Positions 1 through 9,482 are shown, counted from the stretch's first letter. The stretch is 64,000 nt of DNA from Clostridium thermosuccinogenes (GCF_002896855.1 NZ_CP021850.1:3993665-4057664), one strand, 5' to 3'. Notes: a model not told the origin generated them from the letters alone. Program-made: numbers and translations.

Positions 1-36
1 GCATTTTAGCTGCTTCTTTTCATCATATCTGGCCAT
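1..36 (-). CDS. clpX: ClpX N-terminus (cut by window edge)
   Basis: The first 12 codons of a minus-strand gene are visible and read MARYDEKKQLKC, the classic start of ClpX just before its zinc-binding domain; the Cys at the edge would be the first zinc ligand. ClpX is the AAA+ unfoldase that feeds substrates to ClpP. It lies immediately downstream of clpP with a short gap holding an AGAGGTG-type ribosome binding site, the usual tig-clpP-clpX order of Firmicutes. Everything past residue 12 is outside the window. Confidence 0.85.
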   Translation of the reverse strand, partial: MARYDEKKQLKC

Positions 37-48
37 AAATACACCTCT

Positions 49-633
49 TTATTTTCTTCTTATCATTACTTCATCCACTATTCCGTATGCTTTCGCCTCT
101 TCAGCCGACATAAAGAAATCTCTGTCCGTGTCTCTCTCTATCTTCTCAAGAGGCTGACCGGTTCTTTCGCTTAATATTACATTCAAATTATGCTTTATTC
201 TAAGTATCTGTTCTGCATGTATCTTTATGTCCGTAGCCTGACCTCTTGCGCCACCCAAAGGCTGATGTATCATTATCTCACTGTTGGGAAGGGCAAAACG
301 CTTACCCTTGGCTCCGGCTGCCAGGAGAAAAGCTCCCATGCTTGCTGCCATACCTACACATATGGTCGAAACATCGGGCTTTACATACTGCATGGTATCA
401 TAAATGGCAAATCCAGCAGATACCGAACCGCCAGGGCTGTTTATGTAAAGCTGTATGTCCTTGTCAGGATCCTCGGCTTCCAGGAAAAGCATCTGCGCTA
501 CCACCAGGCTTGCTGTTACATCATTTATTTCGTCACTCAAAACAATTATCCTGTCTTTTAATAACCTTGAAAAAATATCATATGAGCGTTCACCACGGTT
601 TGTTTGCTCTATAACATATGGAACAAGACTCAT
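49..633 (-). CDS. clpP: ATP-dependent Clp protease proteolytic subunit
   Basis: A 194-residue ClpP, normal length for the family. It is the cytoplasmic serine peptidase that forms a tetradecameric barrel and degrades proteins unfolded by ClpX or ClpC. The catalytic triad sits at standard positions: Ser98 in GMAASMGA, His123 in MIHQPLGG, Asp172 in TDRDFFM. The N-terminal [20 protein letters not shown] is typical. It lies between tig upstream and clpX downstream on the same strand; the 291-bp space before it leaves room for its own promoter. Nothing is unusual about it. Confidence 0.97.
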   Translation of the reverse strand: MSLVPYVIEQTNRGERSYDIFSRLLKDRIIVLSDEINDVTASLVVAQMLFLEAEDPDKDIQLYINSPGGSVSAGFAIYDTMQYVKPDVSTICVGMAASMGAFLLAAGAKGKRFALPNSEIMIHQPLGGARGQATDIKIHAEQILRIKHNLNVILSERTGQPLEKIERDTDRDFFMSAEEAKAYGIVDEVMIRRK

Positions 634-924
634 AAGACCGCCTCCTTATAATTAATGTTTATATTGATGCAAATGAGCAGGCATCAAGCATACCTTTGCT
701 GTCCCCGCCCATGTACATCCCGACAGTATCACTTATACCACTGCGTAACAGTACATCACGGTGCATTTGTGATTCCCGTTCTGCATAATGATATTGATAC
801 CCATAATTACTTGAAAATAAACATATACAAATTTTCAAAAGAGCCCGGCTGTGCTTTACGCTCAACATCCGGTTGCCGGCCGGAAGTCCTCCATTATGGG
901 AACAGCTCTGCAACATATAAAAAA

Positions 925-2211
925 TTATGCTATCTTAGCGTTTTGCACAAGGAAATCCACTGTCTTCCTGAACGCCAAATTATCCTTTATATATTCTATA
1001 TCATCTTCCCTCAAATGTTTCTTAAATTCTTCCACGTCCTGCCTATAATTTTCAGCCATTTTCTTTATTTCATCATTTACTTCGTCTTCAGAAGCCTCAA
1101 TGTTTTCAACTTTGGATATCTTCTCCAGGACAAGACGGGTTTTAACCTCATTCTCAGCCCTCTGGGCAAACTGACCTCTGAAGGTTTCGGTATCCATGCC
1201 CATTATTTCCATGTATCTGTTAAGATCCAATCCCTGATATCTGAGTCTCATATCAAAATCATATATCAGGTCGTCGATATGCTTTTCAATCATAACTTGC
1301 GGTATATCTACCACAGCATTTTCAACTACTTTGGCTACAACATTGTCTTCCATCTCATGCTTAGCCCTGTGCTCAGCATTTTCAACGAGCTTTTTCCTTA
1401 CATCTTCCTTGTAGGCTTCAAGAGTATCGAATTCGCTTACGTCCTTCGCAAACTCATCATCAATAGCAGGCAGTTCCTTTACTTTAATGCCGTTTATCTT
1501 TACTTTAAACAGCGCCGGCTTTCCTGCCACATCCTTGTTACCATAGTCCTCAGGGAAGGTTACATTAACGTCTACCTCTTCCCCTTTATTTTTGCCAATC
1601 AACTGGTCTTCAAAGCCTTGAATGAATGTTCCGGAACCGATAGTCAACTCATAGTTCTGAGCTTTTCCGCCTTCAAAAGGAACGCCGTCTATAAAACCTT
1701 CGAAATCGATAACAGCTATATCCTTCTCCTGCACAGGACGGTCATCAACATCTACAATCCTGGCATTTCTTTCAGCTGTCCTCTTTATTTCGTTGTCCAC
1801 ATCTTCATCGGTTACATTGACTTCGATCTTGCTGACTTCAATATCTTTGTACTGGCCCAGTTCAACCTCAGGCTTTACTGTCACCTTGGCAGTAAACACC
1901 AGGTTCTGGCCTTGCCCTATCTGCTTTATGTCTATCTCAGGCCTGTCTACAGGGTGTATATCATTGCTTTTTATAGCCTCTTCATAAGCTTCAGGGCAAA
2001 CAATATTGAAAGCATCCTCATATAACACTTCCGGTCCGTAATACCTCTCGACTATTTTTCTGGGTGCTTTACCTTTTCTGAAGCCAGGCACATTGAATCT
2101 GCCGGCGTTTTTAGAAAAAGCTTTTTGCAATCCTTCCTCAAATTTCGCTGCGTCAACCTCTATCTCGAGCTGCACAACGTTCTTCTCAATATTTTCCACC
2201 TTAACGTTCAT
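925..2211 (-). CDS. tig: Trigger factor chaperone
   Basis: A 428-residue trigger factor, the ribosome-bound chaperone that meets nascent chains at the exit tunnel and has peptidyl-prolyl isomerase activity. Order seen: N-terminal ribosome-binding domain with the signature FRKGKAPR near residues 45-52, an FKBP-type domain (about 150-240, including VAVIDFEGFIDG-like sequence), then a long helical C-terminal chaperone domain. First gene of the tig-clpP-clpX group. A long plus-strand open frame overlapping it is only a shadow. Confidence 0.97.
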   Translation of the reverse strand: MNVKVENIEKNVVQLEIEVDAAKFEEGLQKAFSKNAGRFNVPGFRKGKAPRKIVERYYGPEVLYEDAFNIVCPEAYEEAIKSNDIHPVDRPEIDIKQIGQGQNLVFTAKVTVKPEVELGQYKDIEVSKIEVNVTDEDVDNEIKRTAERNARIVDVDDRPVQEKDIAVIDFEGFIDGVPFEGGKAQNYELTIGSGTFIQGFEDQLIGKNKGEEVDVNVTFPEDYGNKDVAGKPALFKVKINGIKVKELPAIDDEFAKDVSEFDTLEAYKEDVRKKLVENAEHRAKHEMEDNVVAKVVENAVVDIPQVMIEKHIDDLIYDFDMRLRYQGLDLNRYMEIMGMDTETFRGQFAQRAENEVKTRLVLEKISKVENIEASEDEVNDEIKKMAENYRQDVEEFKKHLREDDIEYIKDNLAFRKTVDFLVQNAKIA

Positions 2212-2377
2212 TTATTATGTATCCTCCTATATTATTCTTGATTAATATATAAACGGGCTAAAGGCTTTGTTATACAAGCCTTGGCACCAACTTAACCCGG
2301 TCTTGTCAAGCTCTCCGCCTAAAGTAGTTTTTCCACTGTCCGGCACTTATATATGCGTACCCAAAATTAACCCTTAA

Positions 2378-2406
2378 ATTATACCATAACATTAACATAA
2401 ATTCCA
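2378..2406 (-). promoter_or_regulatory. Possible tig promoter
   Basis: On the minus strand upstream of tig there is a perfect -10 hexamer TATAAT (2378-2383) with only a weak -35 match about 17 bp further upstream. It lies 167 bp before the tig start, in the gap that separates tig from the phosphoesterase gene. The call rests mainly on the -10 box. Confidence 0.3.
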
Positions 2407-2444
2407 ATATAAATACATAAAATTAATATTTTTTCTATGCCTTT

Positions 2445-3149
2445 CTATAAGTTTAGCTTAAGTGGCTTAAAACCCAAATGGTCGGCTGATATAAGCTTAA
2501 AATCTATTCCCTCTACCTCGCCTTCAACAGCGCTTCTGAAGTTCTCCCCGTGCAGATGTCCATACAGGCATATTCTCACATTGAACCTTTTCATAACCTC
2601 GATGAACTCCGAAGGCTGCCCTTTTGCATTAAAGGGAGGATAATGCAGAGCGGCTATTACTGCCCGGCCCTCTCCTGCTTTTACGCTTTTTAGCGATAGC
2701 TCGAGCCTCTGCAGCTCCCTGTTGAATATCTTCTGGTCTTCAGCGCTAAAATCGCTGTCACCGGGACATTTCCATCCCCGGGTGCCGCAAAGCACGGCTT
2801 CCCCTAGATCAAAGCTGTTGTTGTGCATAAATGAAATACTGGCAAAGTTGTTATCCCGCAAAAACTTCTCAAGCTTTGACAATGTGGTCCACCAATAATC
2901 ATGATTTCCCTTGGAAATAATCTTTTTCCCCGGGAGCCGGTCAATAAAACTAAAATCCTCATAGGCCTGTTCGAGATAAGTAGCCCACGATACATCCCCC
3001 GGAATAATAACATAATCCTCCTGGGAAACCGTCTGCTCCCACTGATTGCTCAGCTTTTCCATATAGTTTTGCCACCTCTGGCCAAAAATATCCATTGGCT
3101 TATCGATACTTTTGGCAAGATGTAGATCCGAAATTGCGTATATGGCCAT
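2445..3149 (-). CDS. Calcineurin-like metallophosphoesterase
   Basis: A 234-residue predicted cytoplasmic phosphoesterase. Metal-ligand motifs are in order: SDLHL near residue 7, GDVSW near 52, GNHDYW near 82, LHYPP near 170 and GHLHG near 198. I chose the ATG giving MAIYAISDLHL because the family begins just before the DxH motif; a longer open frame upstream would run back into uvrC and carries no domain sequence. It lies downstream of uvrC on the same strand with a 157-bp gap. The substrate is unknown. Confidence 0.85.
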   Translation of the reverse strand: MAIYAISDLHLAKSIDKPMDIFGQRWQNYMEKLSNQWEQTVSQEDYVIIPGDVSWATYLEQAYEDFSFIDRLPGKKIISKGNHDYWWTTLSKLEKFLRDNNFASISFMHNNSFDLGEAVLCGTRGWKCPGDSDFSAEDQKIFNRELQRLELSLKSVKAGEGRAVIAALHYPPFNAKGQPSEFIEVMKRFNVRICLYGHLHGENFRSAVEGEVEGIDFKLISADHLGFKPLKLNL

Positions 3150-3306
3150 TGGCAAACTCCTTTTCAAGGCATGCAAGGCAGCGGCACCGCTTTTAATCAT
3201 AGGAATATAAATCAGCCAAGCTGTCAAGGTTGGCTGCAATAAAGAACATTTCAGCATTCCTGAGCATTTATGCCGGTGCCGAATCCTTGCCAATGCTTCA
3301 TATATC

Positions 3307-5181
3307 TCATGCCTTCCTGAAATACTCGTAAATTTTCTCCGCCACTGCTTTGCTGATGCCGTCAACAGCAGCGAGGTCATCAATTCCCGCTGTTTTTATT
3401 TTGCTTATCGATCCAAAGTGTTTAATGAGGGCTTTCCTTCTCTTTTCCCCCACTCCCTCGATCTCGTCCAAAACCGAGCCGGTATACCTTTTGTTTCTCA
3501 GCCTTCTGTTATATTCCACCGCAAAACGATGGGCTTCATCCTGTATTGCCGTTACAAATCTCAAGGCTGAAATATCCTTAGTCAAATCGATTTCCCGATC
3601 TTGTGCCACCAAGCCCCTGGTACGGTGCCTGTCATCCTTGACCATACCAAATACCGGTATCTGCATGCCCAGCTCCTGCATGACCTCCTTGACCGCATTT
3701 ACATGTCCGAGGCCGCCGTCAACCAGAATAATATCCGGAAGCTTAGTAAATTTGCCGGCTTCAGCATTTATCCCTTCTCTCCTGAGCTCATCTCTTTCCT
3801 TCTCAGCATGCCTGAACCTTCTGGTTATCACTTCCTGCATGCTCCCATAGTCGTTTTGCCTGTCCAGGGACTTGATTTTAAACCTTCTGTATTCCCCAGG
3901 CGCCGGCAGTCCTTTTTCAAATACCACCATGGAAGCTACCATCTCTGTTGAACCCGTATTGGATATGTCATAGGCTTCAATCCTCGCAGGCTTTGCTTCA
4001 AGACCCAACAAGGTTTTAAGCTTGTCCAGCCCTTCACTGGCATAGGAGTCTTCCTTTCTTACCTTATCCCGGAAATGGTTCAGTTCGATGCGCGCATTGT
4101 TTGATACCATCTCCATAAGATGGTGCTTTTCCCCTCTCTGGGGGACTTTGATGCGCACCCTTCCACCTCTTTTTTCACTAAGCCAACTCTCGATAACCTC
4201 ACCCTCATCAATACCCGTCTGAATCATTATCTCCGCTGGTATATGCGCAGCTTGAGCATAGAACTGCTTCAAAAATGAGGATATCAGCTCGCCGTCTTCC
4301 GTATCCCCGGAATCTTCGAAAATAAAGTGATCCCTGCCTATGAGCTTTCCGCTTCTTATAAAAAACACCTGCACGCATGAGTCGGTCTGATCCCTGGCAA
4401 ACGCAACCACATCCTGGTCGTTCATGGATGTGGAAACGACTTTCTGCTTTTCGGCTATATGCTTAAGGCTGTTTATCTTATCCCTTATGCTGGCGGCTTT
4501 CTCAAAATCCAGGTTTTCCGCAGCCTGTGCCATTTCTTCCTCAAGCCTTTTTATTATATCATCCTGTTTACCATCCAGGAAATTGCATATATCCTTCATC
4601 AAATCCCTGTATCTTTCCTTGCTCACATTGCCCTGGCATGGTCCGAGACACTGATGGATATAGTAGTTGAGACACGGTCTTTCTTTACCTATGTCCCTTG
4701 GAAACACCTTGTTGCAGGTTTTTATTGGAAACAGCTTTTTAATAAGGTCAATAGTCTCCTTTACGGCCGTAGCATTGGAATAAGGCCCGAAATACCGGCC
4801 TCCGTCCCTCACCATTCTCCTGGTCATCAATACCCTGGGATACTCTTCATTCATTGTAACCTTTATATAGGGATAGCTCTTGTCATCCTTAAGCAATATG
4901 TTGAACTTGGGCTTATATTTCTTGATCAGGTTGCATTCCAATATAAGGGCCTCAAGCTCCGAATCCGTTACAATATATTCGAATTCCTTTATCCTTGACA
5001 CCATTGCCCTGGTCTTGGGAGAATGGTTGGCTGAAGCCTGAAAATACTGCCTTACCCTGTTTTTTAATACTACAGCCTTACCTACATATATTATTTCCCT
5101 GTTTTCATCCCTCATTATATAAACGCCGGGTTTATCCGGCAATTTTTTAAGTTCTTCCTGTATATCGAATATTATGATCAC
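3307..5181 (-). CDS. uvrC: Excinuclease ABC subunit C
   Basis: A 624-residue UvrC, which makes both incisions around bulky DNA lesions after UvrA/UvrB recognition. Visible in order: GIY-YIG nuclease domain (KPGVYIMRDENREIIYVGKA near residues 18-37), UVR motif near 205-240 that binds UvrB, the UvrC RNase H-like domain around 380-540 with DISNTG and DGGLGH, and C-terminal helix-hairpin-helix motifs ending in EGVGEKRRKAL and AAVDGISKAVAEKI. Normal length, no sign of damage. Confidence 0.97.
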   Translation of the reverse strand: MIIIFDIQEELKKLPDKPGVYIMRDENREIIYVGKAVVLKNRVRQYFQASANHSPKTRAMVSRIKEFEYIVTDSELEALILECNLIKKYKPKFNILLKDDKSYPYIKVTMNEEYPRVLMTRRMVRDGGRYFGPYSNATAVKETIDLIKKLFPIKTCNKVFPRDIGKERPCLNYYIHQCLGPCQGNVSKERYRDLMKDICNFLDGKQDDIIKRLEEEMAQAAENLDFEKAASIRDKINSLKHIAEKQKVVSTSMNDQDVVAFARDQTDSCVQVFFIRSGKLIGRDHFIFEDSGDTEDGELISSFLKQFYAQAAHIPAEIMIQTGIDEGEVIESWLSEKRGGRVRIKVPQRGEKHHLMEMVSNNARIELNHFRDKVRKEDSYASEGLDKLKTLLGLEAKPARIEAYDISNTGSTEMVASMVVFEKGLPAPGEYRRFKIKSLDRQNDYGSMQEVITRRFRHAEKERDELRREGINAEAGKFTKLPDIILVDGGLGHVNAVKEVMQELGMQIPVFGMVKDDRHRTRGLVAQDREIDLTKDISALRFVTAIQDEAHRFAVEYNRRLRNKRYTGSVLDEIEGVGEKRRKALIKHFGSISKIKTAGIDDLAAVDGISKAVAEKIYEYFRKA

Positions 5182-5247
5182 TCCTATTATACATCCTGCT
5201 GATATACCCCTTGCAAAACCGATACCGCTCTCATATTTTGATTAAAG

Positions 5248-5278
5248 AATAGCTGCCATTGCAAGCAAGGCAGCTATT
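5248..5278 (-). terminator. Hairpin terminator after the HPr-like gene
   Basis: A 10-bp perfect inverted repeat (AATAGCTGCC / GGCAGCTATT) with an 11-base loop lies 18 bp beyond the HPr-like stop codon. On the minus strand it is followed by TTCTTTAATC, a modest T-rich tail, so it probably ends the HPr-like transcript before uvrC. Confidence 0.5.
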
Positions 5279-5295
5279 TCCAAAAACATATTGAT

Positions 5296-5559
5296 TCAAG
5301 TTTGGTCAATGGCCTTCAGATATTCTTCCAGTTCATTGACAGCAAACTGCTCGTCTTCGCCTTCCGCAATAATTGTCACTTTATTGCCGTTTTCTATCCC
5401 CAAGGACAACAGCCCCAGAAGACTTTTCGCATTTACTCTTCTCTCGTTCTTTTCAATCCATATGCTGGACTTGTAATTTGAGGCCTTCTGTATAAATATG
5501 GCAGCTGGTTTTGATACCAATCCCTGCCGGCCTGTTAATGTAATTTCTCTGGTAATCAT
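5296..5559 (-). CDS. Crh-like HPr paralogue lacking His15
   Basis: An 87-residue HPr-fold protein. HPr normally carries a phosphate on His15 in the sugar phosphotransferase system, within GLHARPA. Here the same place reads GLVSKPA, so residue 15 is Val and PTS phosphotransfer is not possible. Ser46, target of HPr kinase, is kept in NAKSLLG, followed by the usual LLSLGI. This is the Crh pattern (Bacillus Crh has Gln15), which points to a catabolite-repression co-regulator of CcpA or another regulatory partner. A strong AGGAGGT ribosome binding site precedes it. It is monocistronic, with a hairpin terminator downstream. Confidence 0.85.
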   Translation of the reverse strand: MITREITLTGRQGLVSKPAAIFIQKASNYKSSIWIEKNERRVNAKSLLGLLSLGIENGNKVTIIAEGEDEQFAVNELEEYLKAIDQT

Positions 5560-5898
5560 CTTTTCTATATACCTCCTAAACTTCCTGTGTATCGCGAATT
5601 ATAGCATATATGAACATCCCACGACTAAAATCGCAGGTTTCCTGCTTCAAATAAATATGTGAGACTTACATTTATTATACCAGAAAAACCACATATAACG
5701 AACTCTAAAATAAAAAATCCATGACTAATGTTTGGAAAAAATCAAAAAGAGTCGGGCGGGTTAGGCTAGTGTTTTTCTATACCAGCCCACACCGCAGAAA
5801 ACTTTTTGACAGGTTCTTCTCCGGAAGCGCACACCTAGAAGAAGCAGCCTCATTCCAAAAGCATAGTAAAAGCAAAAAGCCCGATGTACCACTTCGGA
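5560..5898. other. Intergenic region with possible promoter of the HPr-like gene
   Basis: This 339-bp gap separates the HPr-like gene from the VanW-type gene. On the minus strand it holds a perfect TATAAT at 5674-5679 with no good -35 box, a plausible weak promoter for the HPr-like gene. No convincing reading frame or RNA is seen in the rest. Confidence 0.3.
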
Positions 5899-6873
5899 TC
5901 AATTTCTATTTTCCACAATATTCACCGTCAATTTACCCTTTTTAAGGTAAGTCCGTATCATCACAGGGTGCTTTCTATTATTTACGAATCTAAAATCCAT
6001 ATAGCCATAAACCACCGTTGCATCCCTTCCCTTAGGCACATATTTCACTTTCTTGGAGTGGGTATGCCTTTCAGTGACTTTAAGGCCCTTGCATTCCCTA
6101 ACGGCATTATATAATGTACTGGAAACCTGGCATATGCCTCCTCCTATTTCATATGCCTTTTTTGGACCATCCTTGGTCCTTTTTATTATGGGTGCCTTTT
6201 CATACCCTTTGCTTCTTGTTCTTTTTCCCAAAACCCCATTGAATGAAAATTCTTCTCCAGGCTGCACCTTTTCATAGTCCAGGCTTTCGCATGCTAACAT
6301 TATGTTGTTTACCCTCGATTCCGACGCGTCCAGCAGCACCGTTGTATAGCTTCCTATAATTTTCACGTTCTTCTCTATTTGCTCTGAGGTGATGTCAGGC
6401 TTTACTTTATCCACCACAAGCTCCACCTTTTGCCCTGCTGGTGCATCCAAGAGCTTTTGGAGAGTCTTCTGTACATTTACTTTTTTGCCGTATACCTCTT
6501 CCTTTTCAACTGTCCACGTAACTTTGTCAAACACGGCGCTTGCCGGTTCCTTGTTGATCTTTGCTGCTTTATCCTCCAGACGTTTCTTCGCTTCCGATTC
6601 CGTTAAGCCTCCAAAATTCTCTTCTCCCAAATATACGTTTTCCTTTATGGTTTTCTCTATATTAACAGTATTTTCACCGGCAATGTTTTCAACTTTAATG
6701 CCCATATCATTACTGTTATTGCTGATATTGCTGAAATCTATATCTTGCTTCTCCAGGTTCTGATAAGATTTGTCCTCCTCCTGGTCATCAGGCTTTTCTA
6801 CCCGGGATTTGCAGGATGCGAAGGCAAAGGAAAACAACAGCAATGGAATCACTAGCAGAGTTTTTTTGCCCAT
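5899..6873 (-). CDS. VanW-family lipoprotein
   Basis: A 324-residue predicted lipoprotein. The start chosen (MGKKTLLVIPLLLFS) puts a short positive N-terminus and a hydrophobic segment before a lipobox-like FASC, so Cys21 would be lipidated and the protein anchored outside the membrane. After an acidic linker there is a G5/YkwD-like region, then a VanW domain with GEEFSFN and the signature GGGICQVSSTLYNA, followed by a beta-rich tail with YGYMDFRFVNN. VanW proteins accompany cell-wall functions but their reaction is unknown. An alternative start lies 9 codons upstream. Confidence 0.85.
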   Translation of the reverse strand: MGKKTLLVIPLLLFSFAFASCKSRVEKPDDQEEDKSYQNLEKQDIDFSNISNNSNDMGIKVENIAGENTVNIEKTIKENVYLGEENFGGLTESEAKKRLEDKAAKINKEPASAVFDKVTWTVEKEEVYGKKVNVQKTLQKLLDAPAGQKVELVVDKVKPDITSEQIEKNVKIIGSYTTVLLDASESRVNNIMLACESLDYEKVQPGEEFSFNGVLGKRTRSKGYEKAPIIKRTKDGPKKAYEIGGGICQVSSTLYNAVRECKGLKVTERHTHSKKVKYVPKGRDATVVYGYMDFRFVNNRKHPVMIRTYLKKGKLTVNIVENRN

Positions 6874-6926
6874 ATCAGCTATACCTCCCTTCTGCTTCAA
6901 TCATCTGGCATTCTTAAGTAGCTAAA

Positions 6927-6959
6927 GGCTGGGGGAAGATGCTTTTCTTCCCGACAGCC
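6927..6959 (-). terminator. Terminator after the DUF4190 gene
   Basis: A GC-rich hairpin lies 18 bp beyond the DUF4190 stop codon: GGCTG and GGGAAG pair with CTTCCC and CAGCC around an 8-base loop, with a small internal bulge. On the minus strand it is followed by TTTAG. The T-run is short, but the stem is strong. Confidence 0.5.
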
Positions 6960-6976
6960 CTGTATTTTCAATACCC

Positions 6977-7660
6977 TCAATACTGCACCATATTGAAAAA
7001 GAAGCCTAGTACCATTCCTAATACTGCCAGAACTATATTGGTGACGACGATGGCATTTCCACGCCCTCTTGCTTCACGGTTTACCATTACTCCAAAAATC
7101 ACTCCCGGTATTGCAAAAAGGGGCGATATTAAAAAGTTGAGAGCTGCGCATATCCAACCCAGTACTACCAATGCCCTTGTGTCGGCAAACACTGCCGCAC
7201 CGCTTCTATCAGTACGCACATCTCCTCTGTTGTTCATGAAAAAACTATTGAGCCTGTTCTCACTTCTGTTAAGATTTACGCTGTTTCTTTCCGTCAAACC
7301 AGTATCGGCATTCTGTCCGGTAAAATTGTTCTGACGGACTTCACCTGTGCTCTGGGCTCCATTTACATTCTGTTCTCCGGAGGTATTTTGCACTTTGTTG
7401 GCGTCTTGGCCTCCATTTCCATTTTGCATTTGAGAATGTTCCTGTATTTCAACCGAACCTTGGATTTCATTGCTTATTGCATTATCGTTTTGTGCCTCTG
7501 CTGCCTGCTGAATTTTATTGTCTTCCTGGGCTTTGTCGGCCACCTGAGATTCATTGGCATTTTGTGCTTGTCCTGCCTGCTGCAAATCATGAGCTGCTGC
7601 CGTGCCAGAGTTTATATTTCCCTGGTTGCTTTCAGCATTTTTTTCAAATTTTTCGTCCAT
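6977..7660 (-). CDS. DUF4190 membrane protein with Asn/Gln-rich N-terminus
   Basis: A 227-residue protein with two parts. Residues 1 to about 140 are low complexity, dominated by Asn, Gln, Ala and Glu (repeats such as AQNDN, QNVNGAQ). Residues about 155-227 form a DUF4190-type domain with two hydrophobic helices separated by VNREARGRGNAIVVTN, so it should sit in the membrane with a long flexible tail. The function of DUF4190 is unknown. It is read alone, between two non-coding gaps. Confidence 0.75.
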   Translation of the reverse strand: MDEKFEKNAESNQGNINSGTAAAHDLQQAGQAQNANESQVADKAQEDNKIQQAAEAQNDNAISNEIQGSVEIQEHSQMQNGNGGQDANKVQNTSGEQNVNGAQSTGEVRQNNFTGQNADTGLTERNSVNLNRSENRLNSFFMNNRGDVRTDRSGAAVFADTRALVVLGWICAALNFLISPLFAIPGVIFGVMVNREARGRGNAIVVTNIVLAVLGMVLGFFFNMVQY

Positions 7661-7998
7661 TTTATCACCTCCGCAAAAATATTGTTTGTGATAAAATAGC
7701 TTATATTCGATGTTTAATTTTCTAAGTGTAGCGCAAATTTTCTTAACTTTTAAATGTTTGATGGAGCAATCGGATAAATTAAAGGTGGAAATTTTATCAG
7801 GAAAAAATTACATAAAGACATGCCTCTTGCAAGGCAAAAGACCTGAATAAAACAAAAGACCCGGATTTCAGCCTTTTCAGGCATATCATCCGAAGTCTAT
7901 TAGATTTTGCCAGTGCATAAACAATCCTTGAAATTACAGCAAATATAACCGATAAATTTTTTAAAACTGCTTTAAACCTGACAACATTTTTTAATCTC
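7661..7998. other. Intergenic region, no feature recognised
   Basis: This 338-bp gap lies between the bactofilin-like gene and the DUF4190 gene. It must hold the promoter of the latter, but I see no clean -35/-10 pair. A 77-residue minus-strand frame here has no recognisable signal or family and is not called. Confidence 0.3.
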
Positions 7999-8913
7999 TT
8001 AAATGGTGCTTTTGCCAAACTTCGAGTCAACTAATATGCCGATTCCTAGTGAGTTTACAGCAATATTCAATAACCCGCCTGCTAATATGCTTTGTATCAC
8101 GCGTTCCTGAGGAATCAGCATAAACAGTAAAATCTCTGCCAGCATAATTGCTATTGCTCCCGTGACGAACTCAATATATATGTTCAGGCGGGCATTGGAC
8201 ACCTTAAGTGCCATTTTCCCGATATACACGCAGGTCGCAACTTTTGCCAGCAGCATTAAAAGCAAAAAGACCAAGGGCACGATCAAAGTCCAGCAGAACA
8301 AAATTGTTATAATAAAGCTTGCAATAAGCCCCAGAAGGCCTATTACAAACTTCCTACCCGTTCCGTATTCTATCCCGGCTTCAATGACTATAAACCTCTG
8401 GGATGTAAAATAAATCACCACAAGTCCGAAAATCAAAAGCAGCACCAGTGAAAAAAACAGCACGACAAATCTAAGCATGGCCAGAAAGTTCATATCCGGG
8501 CTGTTTATATTGATATATCCAAATTTAATGAGGCTGTTCTCCCCTTCAATATAAGCTCCGTCAGCTTTATCCACAGAACCCAGTGTTACCACATCGCCCA
8601 TAACCCTGGCTTTGTCTGTAAGCGTAACCTTGCCCATCAATGTGATTACATCGCCGGAAACCGCCGCATCCAGATTCAGATTGCCCATCACCACCACGAC
8701 ATCTCCGTCGACATCGGCCTCTACATCTACATTCCCCGCTATTACAATAACATCTCCCGATGTATTTTCATCAACCGTCGTATTACCCAATAAGTTTATC
8801 CTGTCCCTTCCGTCGATGAATTCCCATCCGTTGGCTGCCAGGACGGGAACATTCACAACCACCATAAAAAGAACAACCATTACGATGATAAACTTTTTCA
8901 TTCCATTTTTCAT
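7999..8913 (-). CDS. Bactofilin-like beta-helix protein with membrane domain
   Basis: A 304-residue protein. The ATG chosen overlaps the anti-sigma stop codon (ATGA), typical of translational coupling. Residues 1-27 look like a signal peptide ending ...VPVLAANG. Residues about 30-125 show short repeats built on GDV (SGDVIVIAGNVDV, DGDVVVVMGNLNL, SGDVITLMGKVTL), the polymer-forming/bactofilin type of right-handed beta-helix. About four transmembrane segments follow (roughly 147-270). It is the third gene after the ECF sigma factor and anti-sigma factor, so it is probably a target or partner of that envelope-stress circuit. Confidence 0.7.
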   Translation of the reverse strand: MKNGMKKFIIVMVVLFMVVVNVPVLAANGWEFIDGRDRINLLGNTTVDENTSGDVIVIAGNVDVEADVDGDVVVVMGNLNLDAAVSGDVITLMGKVTLTDKARVMGDVVTLGSVDKADGAYIEGENSLIKFGYININSPDMNFLAMLRFVVLFFSLVLLLIFGLVVIYFTSQRFIVIEAGIEYGTGRKFVIGLLGLIASFIITILFCWTLIVPLVFLLLMLLAKVATCVYIGKMALKVSNARLNIYIEFVTGAIAIMLAEILLFMLIPQERVIQSILAGGLLNIAVNSLGIGILVDSKFGKSTI

Positions 8914-9482
8914 TCCGCCGCTCTCCTCCAGCTCCTTTTTACAAGGGCCACAAACATCCATTCAACCACGAACAGCACTGCAATAAGACCAATTATAATT
9001 TCCTGGTTTGCCTTGATAAACCCCATGCCCAGCTGAATCATGGTTTTCTCCATCCTCGACGCAAGAATGCTTAATAAAGCAACTATTTTGTTTATCACAT
9101 CTGAAGCTCCGGGATAGGGCAAAAGGTATTCAAAAGCATTGATTGCCATATCGAGGATGCGGCTTCCGGAAAACCTGAACAGCAGGATCGCAGGCAGGGA
9201 AATGATAATAAGTATCGGAATCCCGTAAATGAGAGCCTCTATATTTCTGTTTTTGTTCTGTTCCAGTGTCTTAATCCTTGTCATTACCTGACTTTCAAAA
9301 TCCGATGGAGGCTCTGCAATTTCGCCTTCTTCAAGACTGTTCAGTATGCTTTCCAACTGCATAAATTCGCTCTTGCAGCTTGCGCAGGCGTTCATATGCT
9401 GTTTTAACCGGGCAAAATCCACATCATTTATATTCCCGTCAAAATGCATCATCATCAAATCCCTATATGCATCACAGTTCAT
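8910..9482 (-). CDS. Zinc-finger anti-sigma factor
   Basis: A 190-residue membrane protein that should hold the adjacent ECF sigma factor inactive at the membrane. The N-terminus has the ZAS motif: HMNACASC gives the His-x3-Cys-x2-Cys ligands near residues 29-36, with an upstream Cys3 as possible fourth ligand. Two hydrophobic segments lie near residues 82-105 and 160-182. Its start overlaps the sigma-factor stop codon by 4 bp and its stop overlaps the next gene, so all three are likely co-translated. Confidence 0.85.
   Translation of the reverse strand: MNCDAYRDLMMMHFDGNINDVDFARLKQHMNACASCKSEFMQLESILNSLEEGEIAEPPSDFESQVMTRIKTLEQNKNRNIEALIYGIPILIIISLPAILLFRFSGSRILDMAINAFEYLLPYPGASDVINKIVALLSILASRMEKTMIQLGMGFIKANQEIIIGLIAVLFVVEWMFVALVKRSWRRAAE

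Noticed and set aside
659-916. 85-codon minus-strand frame between tig and clpP
   Set aside because: Composition is unlike the neighbours, no ribosome binding site, and it fills a normal intergenic gap.
655-2025. 456-codon plus-strand open frame
   Set aside because: It lies antisense to trigger factor, has no ribosome binding site or family motif, and its Phe/Tyr/Ile-rich translation is the expected shadow of a Lys/Glu-rich gene.
2261-2282. 7-bp inverted repeat upstream of tig as a terminator
   Set aside because: It has no T-run on either strand and lies in the wrong place for a gene end.
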